From Candidatus Gastranaerophilales bacterium (lineage in GTDB: Bacteria; Cyanobacteriota; Vampirovibrionia; Gastranaerophilales; Gastranaerophilaceae), in the NCBI GenBank assembly GCA_944323625.1, contig CALUTD010000019.1:1-47567 (forward strand): a DNA stretch of 47,567 nt, given 5' to 3'. This document shows positions 1 to 9,626 of this stretch, one piece after another. The position numbers and the translations under genes were made by a program. Each line of letters starts with the position of its first letter. Position 1 is the first letter of the stretch. The notes under the pieces were generated by a model that was given only the letters and a program-made list of their open reading frames with translations, searched no databases and had not been told where the DNA came from.

Positions 1-374
1 TTCTTGCTGCTGTCTTGTTTTTGCTTCCTCTCGGACAAGTGTTTGCTTCGCTATCGCTGCCGCAAACTTTTGTCCTCTCATATTCGGGCTGGGGCACTTT
101 GTGCCACGGCGCCCTACGCAAAAACGCTTCGACCGATTTTCGCCTCTTCGGCGTTCCGCTCCGCTAAAAATAATTTGAGTAAAGTCGAAAATAAGTTAAG
201 CCAGTTAGGACCCCGCCGCTGCGGGCGGAAAATCCGCGTCTTGAATTTTCCTTTCGGCTCAGGCAATCTGTTCCATTTCGTAAAAAACTTTCGGTTTTTT
301 ACTTCATTTCACCTGCCTTTCGCCTCTTCGGGCTCGCACGCTTCCGCGTGACTCCGCCCTACGGAAAATCCGCT
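1..374 (-). repeat. Structured repeat cluster R1 (about three units)
   Basis: This GC-richer block lies just downstream of the GGDEF gene and reads in the same direction as that gene (minus strand). Unit 1 is bounded by GTTTTTGC (17-24) and GCAAAAAC (118-125), with an inner pair GGACAA (33-38) and TTGTCC (70-75). Unit 3 is bounded by GAATTTTCC (243-251) and GGAAAATCC (363-371) and carries an inner hairpin with a TTTCG loop. The middle unit (about 129-238) looks like a hybrid. Parts recur at 39388-39563 and 47347-47400. The open frames through it are repeat sequence, not genes. Confidence 0.85.
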
Positions 375-398
375 ATCATAACTTTTTGCTCGGACAAA

Positions 399-2003
399 TT
401 ATATAGGGTTATAACGAGTAAATTTTCCGTCAAAATATAAGTGAATACAATTTTTGCCGTTTGCTTTTGAAGTGTATAATGCTTTATCTGCAGCATCAAT
501 TAAACCTTTTATATCATCTGCTGCATTTGGATATTCTGCTACCCCGAGGCTGATTGTAGGTGATATTACTGTTCCGTCTTCGGTTGTGATTTTTATTTCC
601 GATATACGTTGTCTTAATCTTTCTGCAATTACAACTCCGTTTAAAGCACTTGTTTCAGGTAATATTACAGTAAATTCTTCTCCGCCGTATCTTGCAGCTA
701 TGTCAACATGTCTTATTGTTTTTATAACAGTTGAAGCTATTTCTTTTAAAACCATATCCCCGACTAAGTGTCCGTATGTATCATTTACCTGTTTAAAATT
801 ATCTATGTCAAACATTAGTAATGTTAATACGTGATGATACCTTTGTACTCTTTTTATTTCAGATTCCAAAAGCATGTAAAAATGTCTGTGAATATATAAT
901 TTTGTTAAACCGTCTTTAGTTGCCAGTTCATATAGCTGTGCATTATCAACCGCGATTGCTGCTTGGTTTGCAAGTGCTTCCACAAATTCCAAATCTTTTT
1001 TATTAAACAGTTTTCCGTTTTTTTTGTTTGTTATATTTATAATACCTATGCAGTCACCTTTTGCAATCAACGGTACACATATTAAAGAGGAAACGTTATT
1101 ATCGGAGGACATTTGATTAAACCTTGGGTCCAACCCTCCTAAATTTGTTATTATGGACTTTCTTTCCGTAAAGACTTTGCCTGCAATACCAGAATCAGGC
1201 GACATTTTTCTGCACTCAATTATTCCGTTATTGATTGCATCTTCATGATCTTTTTCTTTTAAACCGTATACAACTTTTACTTGAAGCGTGTTATCAGACG
1301 GGTCATAAAGCATTAACGAACCTTTTTCGGCATTTACTGTTTCTATTGCTTTATCTAATATAACGCTTATTAATCTTTTTAAATCATCAATAAAATTTAC
1401 TGCCTGAGATATATTATACAAGATTGAAAGATTATGAATTGTTTTGTTTAAGTCTTGTATTTTTTGTTCCTGTTCGGTATTTCTTATAAATTTTTTCATA
1501 ATAGGATAAATACAACTGAATACCTGATTTATATATTTAAGATTTTCTTCCGTAAATTCAGTTCCGTCTTGCTTTTTACTTATAGAACAGAAACAAAAAG
1601 GTTGTCCGTCATAATAAAAAACTTTTATATATTCACTTTCAAGTTCAAGCAGATTTGAACTATGCCAAAAGGCTTTGTATATTAAGTTTCCGTCGTCGGA
1701 GGTTATTTTTATCAAATCTGAATTTTCTTGCTGTAAAAATGGGGCACTGTCAGCATTAAATTCAAAATCCAAATCACTGCCCGAGTCAATATTCCTGGTT
1801 TGGAACAGACCGTCATTATTAACAAAAAATCTTATACATTTTAAATCAAGAGCGGATTTCATTATAAATCCGACTTTTGATAACAAATCCTCAATTGAAC
1901 TTGCCTGATTTGCTATCATATTTAAATCAAACAAATTGTGCAATTCAAGAATATTTTTTTGAAGGTTATATACTTTTTCTGATAAATCCTGTGTCATATT
2001 CAT
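399..2003 (-). CDS. GAF-GGDEF diguanylate cyclase
   Basis: Predicted cytosolic diguanylate cyclase, making cyclic di-GMP from two GTP. The 534-residue protein has no signal peptide or membrane segment. A divergent GAF-like region fills about residues 1-170, followed by a short helical linker, a clear GAF domain (about 205-355) and a C-terminal GGDEF domain (about 365-525). The active-site motif is GGEEF, preceded by RHVD exactly where the inhibitory RxxD product-binding site lies, so feedback inhibition by c-di-GMP is likely. The metal-binding FDIDNFKQVND segment is also present. The GAF ligand is unknown. It is transcribed away from the ribD cluster and followed by repeat cluster R1. c-di-GMP often controls pili and surface attachment, which may matter given the prepilin genes in this window; that link is inference. 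Confidence 0.93.
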   Translation of the reverse strand: MNMTQDLSEKVYNLQKNILELHNLFDLNMIANQASSIEDLLSKVGFIMKSALDLKCIRFFVNNDGLFQTRNIDSGSDLDFEFNADSAPFLQQENSDLIKITSDDGNLIYKAFWHSSNLLELESEYIKVFYYDGQPFCFCSISKKQDGTEFTEENLKYINQVFSCIYPIMKKFIRNTEQEQKIQDLNKTIHNLSILYNISQAVNFIDDLKRLISVILDKAIETVNAEKGSLMLYDPSDNTLQVKVVYGLKEKDHEDAINNGIIECRKMSPDSGIAGKVFTERKSIITNLGGLDPRFNQMSSDNNVSSLICVPLIAKGDCIGIINITNKKNGKLFNKKDLEFVEALANQAAIAVDNAQLYELATKDGLTKLYIHRHFYMLLESEIKRVQRYHHVLTLLMFDIDNFKQVNDTYGHLVGDMVLKEIASTVIKTIRHVDIAARYGGEEFTVILPETSALNGVVIAERLRQRISEIKITTEDGTVISPTISLGVAEYPNAADDIKGLIDAADKALYTSKANGKNCIHLYFDGKFTRYNPI

Positions 2004-2037
2004 ATTTTATTATAAAAACTAATTTTATTCCATTACT

Positions 2038-2364
2038 TTATTTATTTTCTTTTTTCCTGCCGCTTAATTCAACAACAGTCAAAATTGCAGAAGAAACTAA
2101 TAAAGTAGGAATAAAGAAATTTTTTAAATTATTTTTTAATGAGTCTTTTATTTTTTGGTGTCGTGCTATTTTATCTATTCCTGTCCAAAGTGCAGTAAAC
2201 CCAAGCAAAACAGGTGTTGATTTTACAGTGTTAGTACAAAAACTATCTGCTGCCAAAGCAACTTTACTGTTTTTTATTTTATTATAAAAACCGTTTTCCT
2301 CTTTGTTTTGAGCTTTATTGATTTTTTGACGAAAACCAATATTACCCGCTACTCTCTGAATCAT
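2038..2364 (-). CDS. Small membrane protein of unknown function
   Basis: A 108-residue protein that I do not recognise. The N-terminal third is basic and polar, and residues about 50-65 and 85-102 are hydrophobic enough to be membrane segments. The C-terminus is short and charged. Its ATG overlaps the ribD stop as ATGA, so it is probably translated by coupling from the ribD message. That tight overlap is the main reason to believe it is a real gene. No catalytic motif is visible. Confidence 0.6.
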   Translation of the reverse strand: MIQRVAGNIGFRQKINKAQNKEENGFYNKIKNSKVALAADSFCTNTVKSTPVLLGFTALWTGIDKIARHQKIKDSLKNNLKNFFIPTLLVSSAILTVVELSGRKKENK

Positions 2365-3473
2365 TTTGTCTCCCCGGCTGTTTTTATAAAACTGCCAAGT
2401 ATCATTATATCGTTTTTTAATTTTTTTGTCGATTTTATAATTAAATTGTTACACTCTGATATTAAGTTCCTCTTTTCACCATATACAAAATTTATTCCGT
2501 CTTTATCTGCAAGTATTTTGGGGGCAAGAAACAGAATTAACTCGTCTGCCGCGTTAGATTGAATAAATGCATTGTTTAATTGTCCTCCTGCCTCTATTAG
2601 TATACTTGATATTCCTTTTTTATAAAGTAAATCGCACATTATATTTATGTCTAAATAATTATTTTTTATGGGACAAGTAATAATTTCAACATATTCAGGG
2701 AATTTTTTCTGATTTTTTTGATATAAATTTTCGTCTGTTACTATAATTACTCTTGTTTTATTATCTTCAAATATTTTTAAATCGGGAGTTGTTTTTAAAT
2801 ATCTGTCTGCAATAATTCTTACAGGGTTTACTCCGTTTTTTATCCGGCATGTCATTGAAGGATTATCCGTAATAACTGTCTTTGCGCTTGTTAATATTCC
2901 GTCGTATTCATTTCTTAGCTTTTGAACTTCTTTTCTTGATACTTCATCAGTTATCCATTTTGAAGTTCCAACTGTCGTCGCTATTTTACCGTCTAATGTT
3001 GAAGCTGTTTTAATAGTTATAAAGGGTTTATTTTCTGTTTGATTTTTGATAAATATTTTATTCAGTTCTTTGCATTCTTGCTCTAAAACTCCCGTAATTA
3101 CTTCAATGTTTGAGGCTATTAGTTTTTTTATTCCCCTTCCTGAAACTATAGGATTCGGGTCTTGCATACCGATAATAACTTTTTTAATTCCTTTTTCTAT
3201 TATTAGATCGGCGCAAGGCGGAGTTTTACCATAGTGTGAACAAGGTTCTAAATTTACAATTAAATTCATTCCTTTTAAATCTTCTTTTGAATTTAATATT
3301 GCGTTGCGCTCGGCATGATTTTCGCCGTATTTTTGATGGTATCCTGTTGATATTATCCTAAAATTGTCGTCAAAAATAATACAACCTACAAGAGGATTCG
3401 GAGAAACTTTTCCTTTCCCTTTTTCGGCAAGTTTTATACATTTTTTCATAAGAAGGTTGTATTTGTTAATCAT
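2361..3473 (-). CDS. ribD: Bifunctional riboflavin deaminase/reductase RibD
   Basis: Carries out the second and third steps of riboflavin synthesis: deamination of the pyrimidine from GTP cyclohydrolase II, then reduction of its ribosyl group with NADPH. The 370-residue length fits the two-domain family. The N-terminal deaminase domain has the zinc motif HAE (H53, E55) and PCxxxGxTPPC (C78, C87). The C-terminal domain (about 147-365) is the RibD reductase fold, with a TLDGKIAT segment and a late EAGG motif. It overlaps the upstream gene by one base (TAATG) and the downstream gene as ATGA, so the three form one translationally coupled unit. No other riboflavin genes are nearby, so the pathway is scattered. 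Confidence 0.95.
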   Translation of the reverse strand: MINKYNLLMKKCIKLAEKGKGKVSPNPLVGCIIFDDNFRIISTGYHQKYGENHAERNAILNSKEDLKGMNLIVNLEPCSHYGKTPPCADLIIEKGIKKVIIGMQDPNPIVSGRGIKKLIASNIEVITGVLEQECKELNKIFIKNQTENKPFITIKTASTLDGKIATTVGTSKWITDEVSRKEVQKLRNEYDGILTSAKTVITDNPSMTCRIKNGVNPVRIIADRYLKTTPDLKIFEDNKTRVIIVTDENLYQKNQKKFPEYVEIITCPIKNNYLDINIMCDLLYKKGISSILIEAGGQLNNAFIQSNAADELILFLAPKILADKDGINFVYGEKRNLISECNNLIIKSTKKLKNDIMILGSFIKTAGETK

Positions 3474-4075
3474 TATTGAACCTTTTCGTAAAAAGCTTCC
3501 GTTATAATTTGAGAATATTTACCGGCTTCGTTCAAAGATACCACTATAATATTTTTACCGTTTTCAGTTTCGGCGCAGCCAATTATTCCTTCTATAGACT
3601 TTACCGGCAAATTTGTTACATCAACTTTTACCAATGCGTAGGGAATCTCTTGATTAAATCCCTTCATTTCACCTTTTTTTGTAACTTCAATTTTATTAAC
3701 TTTTATAAATTTATATTGTTTTTCCTTTGCAAGACTTTCTAATTTTTCTTGAAAATTATCATTTATAATATCATTTTTAGTAATAATATTTTCTGATTTT
3801 GGTTCCACCATAATCATTTTTTGTCCGGAAGCATTATGTTCCGCTATAATCATCCTGTTTTTTAAAATATTAAAATCTTTTTCAACCGAGTATTCTTCAC
3901 CTATTTGAGACAAATCCGCAAAATCTTTTGCTTTTTCAATTATTTTCTCTTGCGGCGGATTCATATATTCATTAATTTTATCTTTTAGAAAATCAACAGC
4001 ACCAATATGTACAAGTCCAAAAAATATAAGAACTGCTACAATAATTTTAAAAATAAAACTTAAACAACCTTTCAT
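3473..4075 (-). CDS. Membrane-anchored protein of unknown function
   Basis: A 200-residue protein with one N-terminal hydrophobic segment (about residues 6-27) and a hydrophilic remainder, so it is probably anchored in the inner membrane with its body outside the cytoplasm. I recognise no family. The body is lysine- and glutamate-rich and ends in a regular alpha/beta-looking region containing a GCAETENGKNIIVVSL stretch. It is the first gene of the unit leading into ribD, with which it shares a TAATG junction. It starts 68 bases from mutS, which diverges from it. The genomic link to ribD is no proof of a role in flavin metabolism. Confidence 0.6.
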   Translation of the reverse strand: MKGCLSFIFKIIVAVLIFFGLVHIGAVDFLKDKINEYMNPPQEKIIEKAKDFADLSQIGEEYSVEKDFNILKNRMIIAEHNASGQKMIMVEPKSENIITKNDIINDNFQEKLESLAKEKQYKFIKVNKIEVTKKGEMKGFNQEIPYALVKVDVTNLPVKSIEGIIGCAETENGKNIIVVSLNEAGKYSQIITEAFYEKVQ

Positions 4076-4143
4076 TAATACTCCTTTATAAATTTGTAAA
4101 ATTGTTGAAATTAATTGAAATTTGTAATAAATTAAGTATAGAC

Positions 4144-6717
4144 ATGATAAGTAAAGAAATCAAGAACAGTAATAATTTGGAAGTTGATATTGAACTTGCT
4201 ACGCCAATGTTCAAGCAATTTTTGGAAATAAAAAGAAGTCACCCGGGGGTTGTCTTGCTATATAGAATGGGCGACTTCTATGAAGGCTTTTTTGAAGATG
4301 CAATTTTATTTGCGCGTGAACTCGGGCTTACCCTTACTCATAAAGACGGCGGTCCGCTTGGAAAAGTACCGATGGCGGGTATTCCGGTCAAATCTTTGGA
4401 TACTTTTATACCAAAACTTATTCATAATAATCATAAAGTTGCAATATGCGAACAGCTTGAAAATCCTAAAGAAGTTAAAGGGCTTGTTAAACGTGATATA
4501 GTAAAAACAATCACTGCAGGAACAATCACTGAAGTTAATCTTTTGGAACCTACAGGGAATAATTATCTTGCAGCTGTTATTTGTGTTAATAATATTTTTG
4601 GTTTGGCATATACGGATATTACGACAGGAGAGTTTCGCGTAACAAAAGGTTCTTTGAATGACATTTTGGCAGAACTTGCCCGAATAAAACCATCAGAAAT
4701 TTTGACACCTATAAAAATACAAAAAATTCAACCGTTTCAAATAGTTCCTGATGAAGAGATTGATTTACCCAATGAAATTACGGCATTGTATCCCTGTACT
4801 AAAATGCCTGCATCTTCTTTTAGTGCGGAAAATTCTGTTAATTCAATTAAACAGGTGTTTAAAATTTCATCTTTGGATTCTTTCGGATATGATGATTACA
4901 AACCCGGATTTATGGCTGCCGGTGCAATTATTGATTATATTAACGAAACACAAAAAGGGGTGTTTCCTAAATTTGATGTAATAAAACCATATTCGATATC
5001 CGAATTTGTATCAATAGATGCAAACACAAGAAGAAATTTGGAGCTTGTCGAAACATACAGAGATAAAACGACATACGGCAGTTTATTTTGGGCTATAGAT
5101 AGAGTAAGAACTCCAATGGGAGCAAGACTCTTAAAAAGCTGGATTACACAACCCGTTAAAAATACAAGTGAAATTATAAAAAGACAGGATTCTGTTGAAG
5201 AACTGATAAATAACTCACAGGGCAGATTAAATCTTGCAAGTATACTTGAAAGATTTTGTGATATTGAAAGACTTGCAATAAGAATTACAAACGGTTCTGT
5301 TAATCCGCGTGATTTTCTTGCTCTTAAAGAGTCATTATCGTTTCTGCCTAATTTAAAAGCAATTTTTAATTCTTTTAACTCAGAATATTTAAGCAATTTT
5401 AGTGATAATATATCAGTTTTGGGTGAATTTTCTTCTATTATTGCAAGAACAATAGAAGAAAATGCTACCAATAATATAAAAAACGGTAATATAATAAAAA
5501 ATGAAGTAAATGGTGAACTTGACTATTATAGGAATCTTATATCGGGCGGAGAAGAATGGATAAAAGATTTTGAATCAAGACAACGTGAAATTACCGGAAT
5601 AAAAAGCTTAAAAGTTAATTATAACAGAAATTTCGGGTTTTCAATAGAAATTTCAAAAACAAATACAAGTCAAGTACCGGCAGATTATGTCAGAAAACAA
5701 ACACTTACAAATGCCGAAAGATATATTACAGAAGAACTAAAAAAACATGAAAATGAAGTATTTTCTGCACAATATAAAATTTCAGAACTGGAGCAAAAAA
5801 TATATTCCGATTTAATAGAATATTCAAAATCATTTGTAGATGAAATAAAATCTGTTTCAAAATTTTTATCAAGAGCTGATGTTTTACTTTCTTTTGCAAC
5901 AATTGCGCTTGAGTCTGATTATGTAAGACCTGAAATTGACGAGTCTAATACATTATATATAAAAGACGGCCGCCACCCGGTTGTTGAAAAGATTCTACCT
6001 ATGGGGCAGTACGTTCCTAATGATTTAAGATTGATTGCCGATAAACAAAATTATGAAGATACCCAATTTATGATATTAACAGGGCCGAATATGGCCGGGA
6101 AATCTACATATATGCGTCAAAATGCTTTAATTGTATTAATGGCTCAAATAGGCTCTTTTGTTCCGGCTTCTTATGCAAGAATAGGTATAGTTGATAAAAT
6201 ATTTACCAGGGTCGGAGCCAGTGATGATTTATCGCTTGGGCAATCTACTTTTATGGTGGAAATGACTGAAACTGCTTATATCCTAAACAGTGCAACTGAA
6301 AAAAGTCTAATATTGCTTGATGAAATTGGAAGAGGAACTTCAACTTACGATGGTGTTGCAATAGCATGGTCGGTTGCCGAATATATTGCAACAAAAATCA
6401 AGGCAAGGACTATATTTGCAACTCACTACCATGAATTAAACGTTATGCCAAAATCAATTGACAGTATTAAAAATTACAGAATAACTCTTGCCGAAAAAGA
6501 TGGTGAAATCCAGTTTTTGAGAAAAGTAGTTGAAGGTTCGGCAAGTAAAAGCTATGGTATTCATGTTGCTAAAATGGCAGGGCTTCCTTCAAGCGTAATT
6601 ACAAAAGCTCAAGGCCTTATGAACAGAATGCAGAAGGATTATTCAAAAGATTTATCCGCTAAAAAGTCTAAAAACAGTATGTCTGATGTCCCGCAATTAA
6701 ACCTGTTTTGTGATTAA
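4144..6717 (+). CDS. mutS: DNA mismatch repair ATPase MutS
   Basis: Recognises mismatches and small loops and starts mismatch repair. The N-terminal domain carries the mismatch-wedging Phe-x-Glu in GDFYE. The clamp and lever regions follow, and the C-terminal ATPase has Walker A GPNMAGKST (about residue 647), Walker B LILLDEIGRGTST and the ATHYHEL switch. I take the ATG at 4144, which leaves 19 residues before the conserved TPM segment as in other MutS proteins. An in-frame TTG at 4102 would add 14 residues but lies against the divergent gene. rimO follows almost at once. No mutL is in the window. MutS matters here because mismatch repair limits slippage in mononucleotide runs such as the poly-G tracts described below. 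Confidence 0.96.
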   Translation: MISKEIKNSNNLEVDIELATPMFKQFLEIKRSHPGVVLLYRMGDFYEGFFEDAILFARELGLTLTHKDGGPLGKVPMAGIPVKSLDTFIPKLIHNNHKVAICEQLENPKEVKGLVKRDIVKTITAGTITEVNLLEPTGNNYLAAVICVNNIFGLAYTDITTGEFRVTKGSLNDILAELARIKPSEILTPIKIQKIQPFQIVPDEEIDLPNEITALYPCTKMPASSFSAENSVNSIKQVFKISSLDSFGYDDYKPGFMAAGAIIDYINETQKGVFPKFDVIKPYSISEFVSIDANTRRNLELVETYRDKTTYGSLFWAIDRVRTPMGARLLKSWITQPVKNTSEIIKRQDSVEELINNSQGRLNLASILERFCDIERLAIRITNGSVNPRDFLALKESLSFLPNLKAIFNSFNSEYLSNFSDNISVLGEFSSIIARTIEENATNNIKNGNIIKNEVNGELDYYRNLISGGEEWIKDFESRQREITGIKSLKVNYNRNFGFSIEISKTNTSQVPADYVRKQTLTNAERYITEELKKHENEVFSAQYKISELEQKIYSDLIEYSKSFVDEIKSVSKFLSRADVLLSFATIALESDYVRPEIDESNTLYIKDGRHPVVEKILPMGQYVPNDLRLIADKQNYEDTQFMILTGPNMAGKSTYMRQNALIVLMAQIGSFVPASYARIGIVDKIFTRVGASDDLSLGQSTFMVEMTETAYILNSATEKSLILLDEIGRGTSTYDGVAIAWSVAEYIATKIKARTIFATHYHELNVMPKSIDSIKNYRITLAEKDGEIQFLRKVVEGSASKSYGIHVAKMAGLPSSVITKAQGLMNRMQKDYSKDLSAKKSKNSMSDVPQLNLFCD

Positions 6718-6730
6718 TGGAATTGAAAAT

Positions 6731-8035
6731 ATGAAACAAATTGCATTAATAAATCACGGTTGTGCTAAAAATCTTGTAGATTCAGAGTTAATGCTAGGCA
6801 AGATTGCTAAAAGCGGATATAAAATTACATTAGATGAAACTAAAGCGGATATTGTTATTATTAATACCTGCTCTTTTATACATGATGCAGAAAAAGAATC
6901 GATTGCTTCCATATTCGATATGATTCGGGCCGGAAAGAAAATCATTATTACAGGCTGTTTGCCTCAAAAATATAAGAAAGAGCTTCAAGAGTTAATACCT
7001 GAAGCCGTTGCTTTTATAGGTACATCAGATATAGATAAAATTGTAGATGTTATTAAAAATATCGGAAAAAATAAGGATAAAATGTATGCAGTTTCTGAAA
7101 AACCCGAATATATTTATCCTGAGGATATTAAAAGGCAGCAAATAACAATGGGAGCAAGCTCTTACATTAAAATAGCCGAAGGCTGTGATTTTAACTGCGG
7201 ATATTGTGTTATCCCGAAACTTAGAGGTCCTTATAGGTCAAGAACAATTGAAAATATTGTTAAAGAAGCTAAAGAACTTGCGCAAAAAGGTGTTTCAGAA
7301 ATAGTTTTGATTGCGCAGGATACTTCAAGTTACGGAAAAGATATATATTCAAAACCGTCATTACATAAATTATTAGAAGAACTAAATAAAATTCAAGATT
7401 TAAACTGGATAAGAATTATGTATACTTATCCGTCTTTATTATCAGATGAATTATTGGAAACAATAAAAAGACTCGACAAGGTAGTAAAATACATTGATGT
7501 TCCGCTGCAGCATGTAAGCAGTAATATACTTGAGCAAATGAATCGCCCTGTAATGGATTATAAAAAACTTATAAAAAGAATCAGAAAAATTATACCTTCG
7601 GCTGCAATAAGGACTACTTTTATTGTCGGATACCCGGGAGAAACACAAGAAGATTTTCAAGAACTTTATGATTTTATTAACGAAATGAAGTTTGACAGAG
7701 CCGGAGTTTTTGAATATTCGCGCGAAAAAGATACAAAGGCGTATAAACTTAAGCCTCAAATCCTTTCAAAAGAAAAAAAACGAAGAAAGAAACTGTTAAT
7801 GGAACTGCAGCAGCGTATATCAAAAGAATTGAACAGAAAATTAATAGGTAAGAAAATTGATTGCATAGTTGAAACAGTAAACCAAGATGGAGTTATATGT
7901 GCAAGAACATATAAAGATGCTCCCGAAGTTGATGGCTTAATATATATTAAAACCTCAACTCCTGTCATGCCGGGTGATATAATAACCGCAACGATAACCG
8001 GCGCAAGTGAATATGATTTGGAAGGTGAATTTTAA
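6731..8035 (+). CDS. rimO: Ribosomal protein S12 methylthiotransferase RimO
   Basis: Radical-SAM enzyme that adds a methylthio group to an aspartate of ribosomal protein S12. Domains in order: an N-terminal MTTase domain with three cluster cysteines (in HGCAKN, NTCSF and GCLPQK), a radical-SAM core with C152, C156 and C159 in CDFNCGYC, and a C-terminal TRAM-type RNA-binding region. GCAKNLVDSE and LRGPYRSR favour RimO over the tRNA enzyme MiaB. The chosen ATG at 6731 starts just before the conserved QIALINHGC. A GTG at 6710 in the same frame overlaps the mutS stop and would add seven residues. It is probably co-transcribed with mutS. Confidence 0.94.
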   Translation: MKQIALINHGCAKNLVDSELMLGKIAKSGYKITLDETKADIVIINTCSFIHDAEKESIASIFDMIRAGKKIIITGCLPQKYKKELQELIPEAVAFIGTSDIDKIVDVIKNIGKNKDKMYAVSEKPEYIYPEDIKRQQITMGASSYIKIAEGCDFNCGYCVIPKLRGPYRSRTIENIVKEAKELAQKGVSEIVLIAQDTSSYGKDIYSKPSLHKLLEELNKIQDLNWIRIMYTYPSLLSDELLETIKRLDKVVKYIDVPLQHVSSNILEQMNRPVMDYKKLIKRIRKIIPSAAIRTTFIVGYPGETQEDFQELYDFINEMKFDRAGVFEYSREKDTKAYKLKPQILSKEKKRRKKLLMELQQRISKELNRKLIGKKIDCIVETVNQDGVICARTYKDAPEVDGLIYIKTSTPVMPGDIITATITGASEYDLEGEF

Positions 8036-8055
8036 TATATAGTTATAAAAAACTG

Positions 8056-8213
8056 CGGGAAAAAACGTAGGTTGGGTTTTTTACCCCCCCCCCAACAATA
8101 CTAGATAACTGACAGTCGGAACTTAATCTATTATCTAAAATTCAAAGCAGTCTTTTAATTGTCTGAAAAAACGTAAGTAGGTTGGGTTTTCTGAAGTGTA
8201 CCCCAACCTACTT
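8056..8213. repeat. Duplicated hairpin sequence with a ten-C run
   Basis: Two near-direct copies of AAAAAACGTA(AGTA)GGTTGGGTTTT lie at about 8060-8080 and 8167-8190. The second copy closes into a perfect 12-bp stem. The first copy closes only through GTTGGG (8071-8076) and CCCAAC, and its right arm contains a run of ten C (8084-8093). It lies in the 285-base gap between the convergent rimO and obg genes, where no gene is visible. Runs this long are rare in such AT-rich DNA. Confidence 0.7.
8175..8213 (-). terminator. Likely terminator downstream of obg
   Basis: AAGTAGGTTGGG (8175-8186) pairs perfectly with CCCAACCTACTT (8202-8213). Read on the minus strand the hairpin is followed by ACGTTTTTTCAG, a fair U-run, which fits a terminator for obg. 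On the plus strand the run after the stem is weaker, but it may also stop rimO transcripts. Confidence 0.6.
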
Positions 8214-8320
8214 GCTTATTTTAGCATATATAAACACATGAAGTCATCCTGAAAGCGGATTTTCTTGAAATTATTTTTGATATAAAAAATATATTAAATA
8301 CAAAATATCACCAACAAAAA

Positions 8321-9586
8321 CTAAAACAAATAATCAAATTCTAAATGACCAATTTTTACGATATCGCCTTCTTTTACGCCGGCTTCTTTAAGTGCATCAA
8401 AAACTCCCATTGATTTAAGTATATTTTGGAATCGATATAACTGTTCGGTATTCCTGCCGTCGGTTACGTTTGCGAGTCTGAATATTTTTCCGCCTTCAAC
8501 AACAAATGTATGTTTATCAACTTTATATACACTGAAAGAGCTGTCATCATTATCAAAAGCACCTTCATCTTCTTCAATTTCAACCTCTATAACAGGTTTA
8601 GGTATTTCATCAACTTTTTTTGAAACAAAGTGCATAAACGGCTCTATATTTTCGTGAGTTGCAGCAGAAATCATAAATACATCATCAGAAAGCTTTTTAA
8701 ACTCTTCATAATATTTTTGTTTTATATTTTCGCAAACTGCATCTATTTTATTGAGTGCAATTATTTGATAAACTTGGGCCAGTCGTTCAGAGTGCTTTCT
8801 TAATTCTTCATTAATAAGTTTATAGTTTTCAATCGGATTTTCTTTTGTTAAATCCACAATATGAATTAAAAATCTGCATCTTTCAACATGTCTTAAAAAC
8901 TCATGCCCAAGGCCTGTACCTTCCGATGCTCCCTCGATTAAACCGGGAATATCGGCAACAACATAGCTCATACCCGTATCTCTTTTTACGACACCTAAAT
9001 GAGGGACAAGCGTTGTAAACGGATAGTCTGCTATTTTGGGTTTTGCAGAGCTTATCACGCTTATAAGAGTTGATTTACCGGCATTAGGCATGCCTAAAAG
9101 CCCGACATCCGCAATAAGTTTAAGTTCAAGCTCTAAAGTTCTTTCGATTCCGTTTTCACCCGGTTCGCAGAATTGGGGGGCTCTTTTTTGAGCGGTTGCA
9201 AAACAAGCGTTTCCTCGCCCGCCTCGTCCTCCTTTTGCCGCCAAAATAGTGTGCCCGTCTTGATTAAGGTCTGCAATGATTTTTCCTGTAGCGGAATCTT
9301 TTACAATAGTTCCTACAGGAACTTTTATATATAAGTCTTTTCCGCATTTTCCATGCTGTGTTTTTATATAACCGTTTTCACCGTTTTCGGCTTTAAAAAC
9401 GGATTGAAATTTAAAATCCATCAATGTTGATAAATCTTCGGTTGCAGTAATATAAACGTCACCGCCCTTGCCGCCGTTGCCGCCGGCAGGTCCGCCTTTA
9501 TCAACATATTTTTCCCTGCGCCAAGCTACAATTCCGTTGCCGCCTTTGCCTGATTGAATTTTAATTTTTGCTTTATCTAAAAACAT
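8321..9586 (-). CDS. obg: Obg family GTPase (CgtA)
   Basis: Essential GTPase acting in late assembly of the large ribosomal subunit and in stress responses. The 421-residue protein has the glycine-rich Obg fold (about 1-158), a GTPase domain with G1 GMPNAGKST, G3 DIPGLIEGA and G4 NKID, and a C-terminal OCT domain (about 350-421) ending in HLEFDYLF. An acidic linker, EIEEDEGAFDNDD, lies between the GTPase and OCT domains. It stands alone: the usual rplU-rpmA neighbours are absent. Confidence 0.96.
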   Translation of the reverse strand: MFLDKAKIKIQSGKGGNGIVAWRREKYVDKGGPAGGNGGKGGDVYITATEDLSTLMDFKFQSVFKAENGENGYIKTQHGKCGKDLYIKVPVGTIVKDSATGKIIADLNQDGHTILAAKGGRGGRGNACFATAQKRAPQFCEPGENGIERTLELELKLIADVGLLGMPNAGKSTLISVISSAKPKIADYPFTTLVPHLGVVKRDTGMSYVVADIPGLIEGASEGTGLGHEFLRHVERCRFLIHIVDLTKENPIENYKLINEELRKHSERLAQVYQIIALNKIDAVCENIKQKYYEEFKKLSDDVFMISAATHENIEPFMHFVSKKVDEIPKPVIEVEIEEDEGAFDNDDSSFSVYKVDKHTFVVEGGKIFRLANVTDGRNTEQLYRFQNILKSMGVFDALKEAGVKEGDIVKIGHLEFDYLF

Positions 9587-9626
9587 AATAAACCTTTATA
9601 TACAGTTATTATAAACAAAACAAAAT

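Noticed and set aside
4102-4143. Upstream TTG start for mutS
   Set aside because: Adds residues not seen in MutS proteins and lies against the divergent gene; ATG 4144 fits better.
8246-8266. AGCGGATTTTCTTGAAATT, similar to a unit junction of the structured repeats
   Set aside because: Only the junction motif is present and no paired arm can be found; at most a worn remnant.
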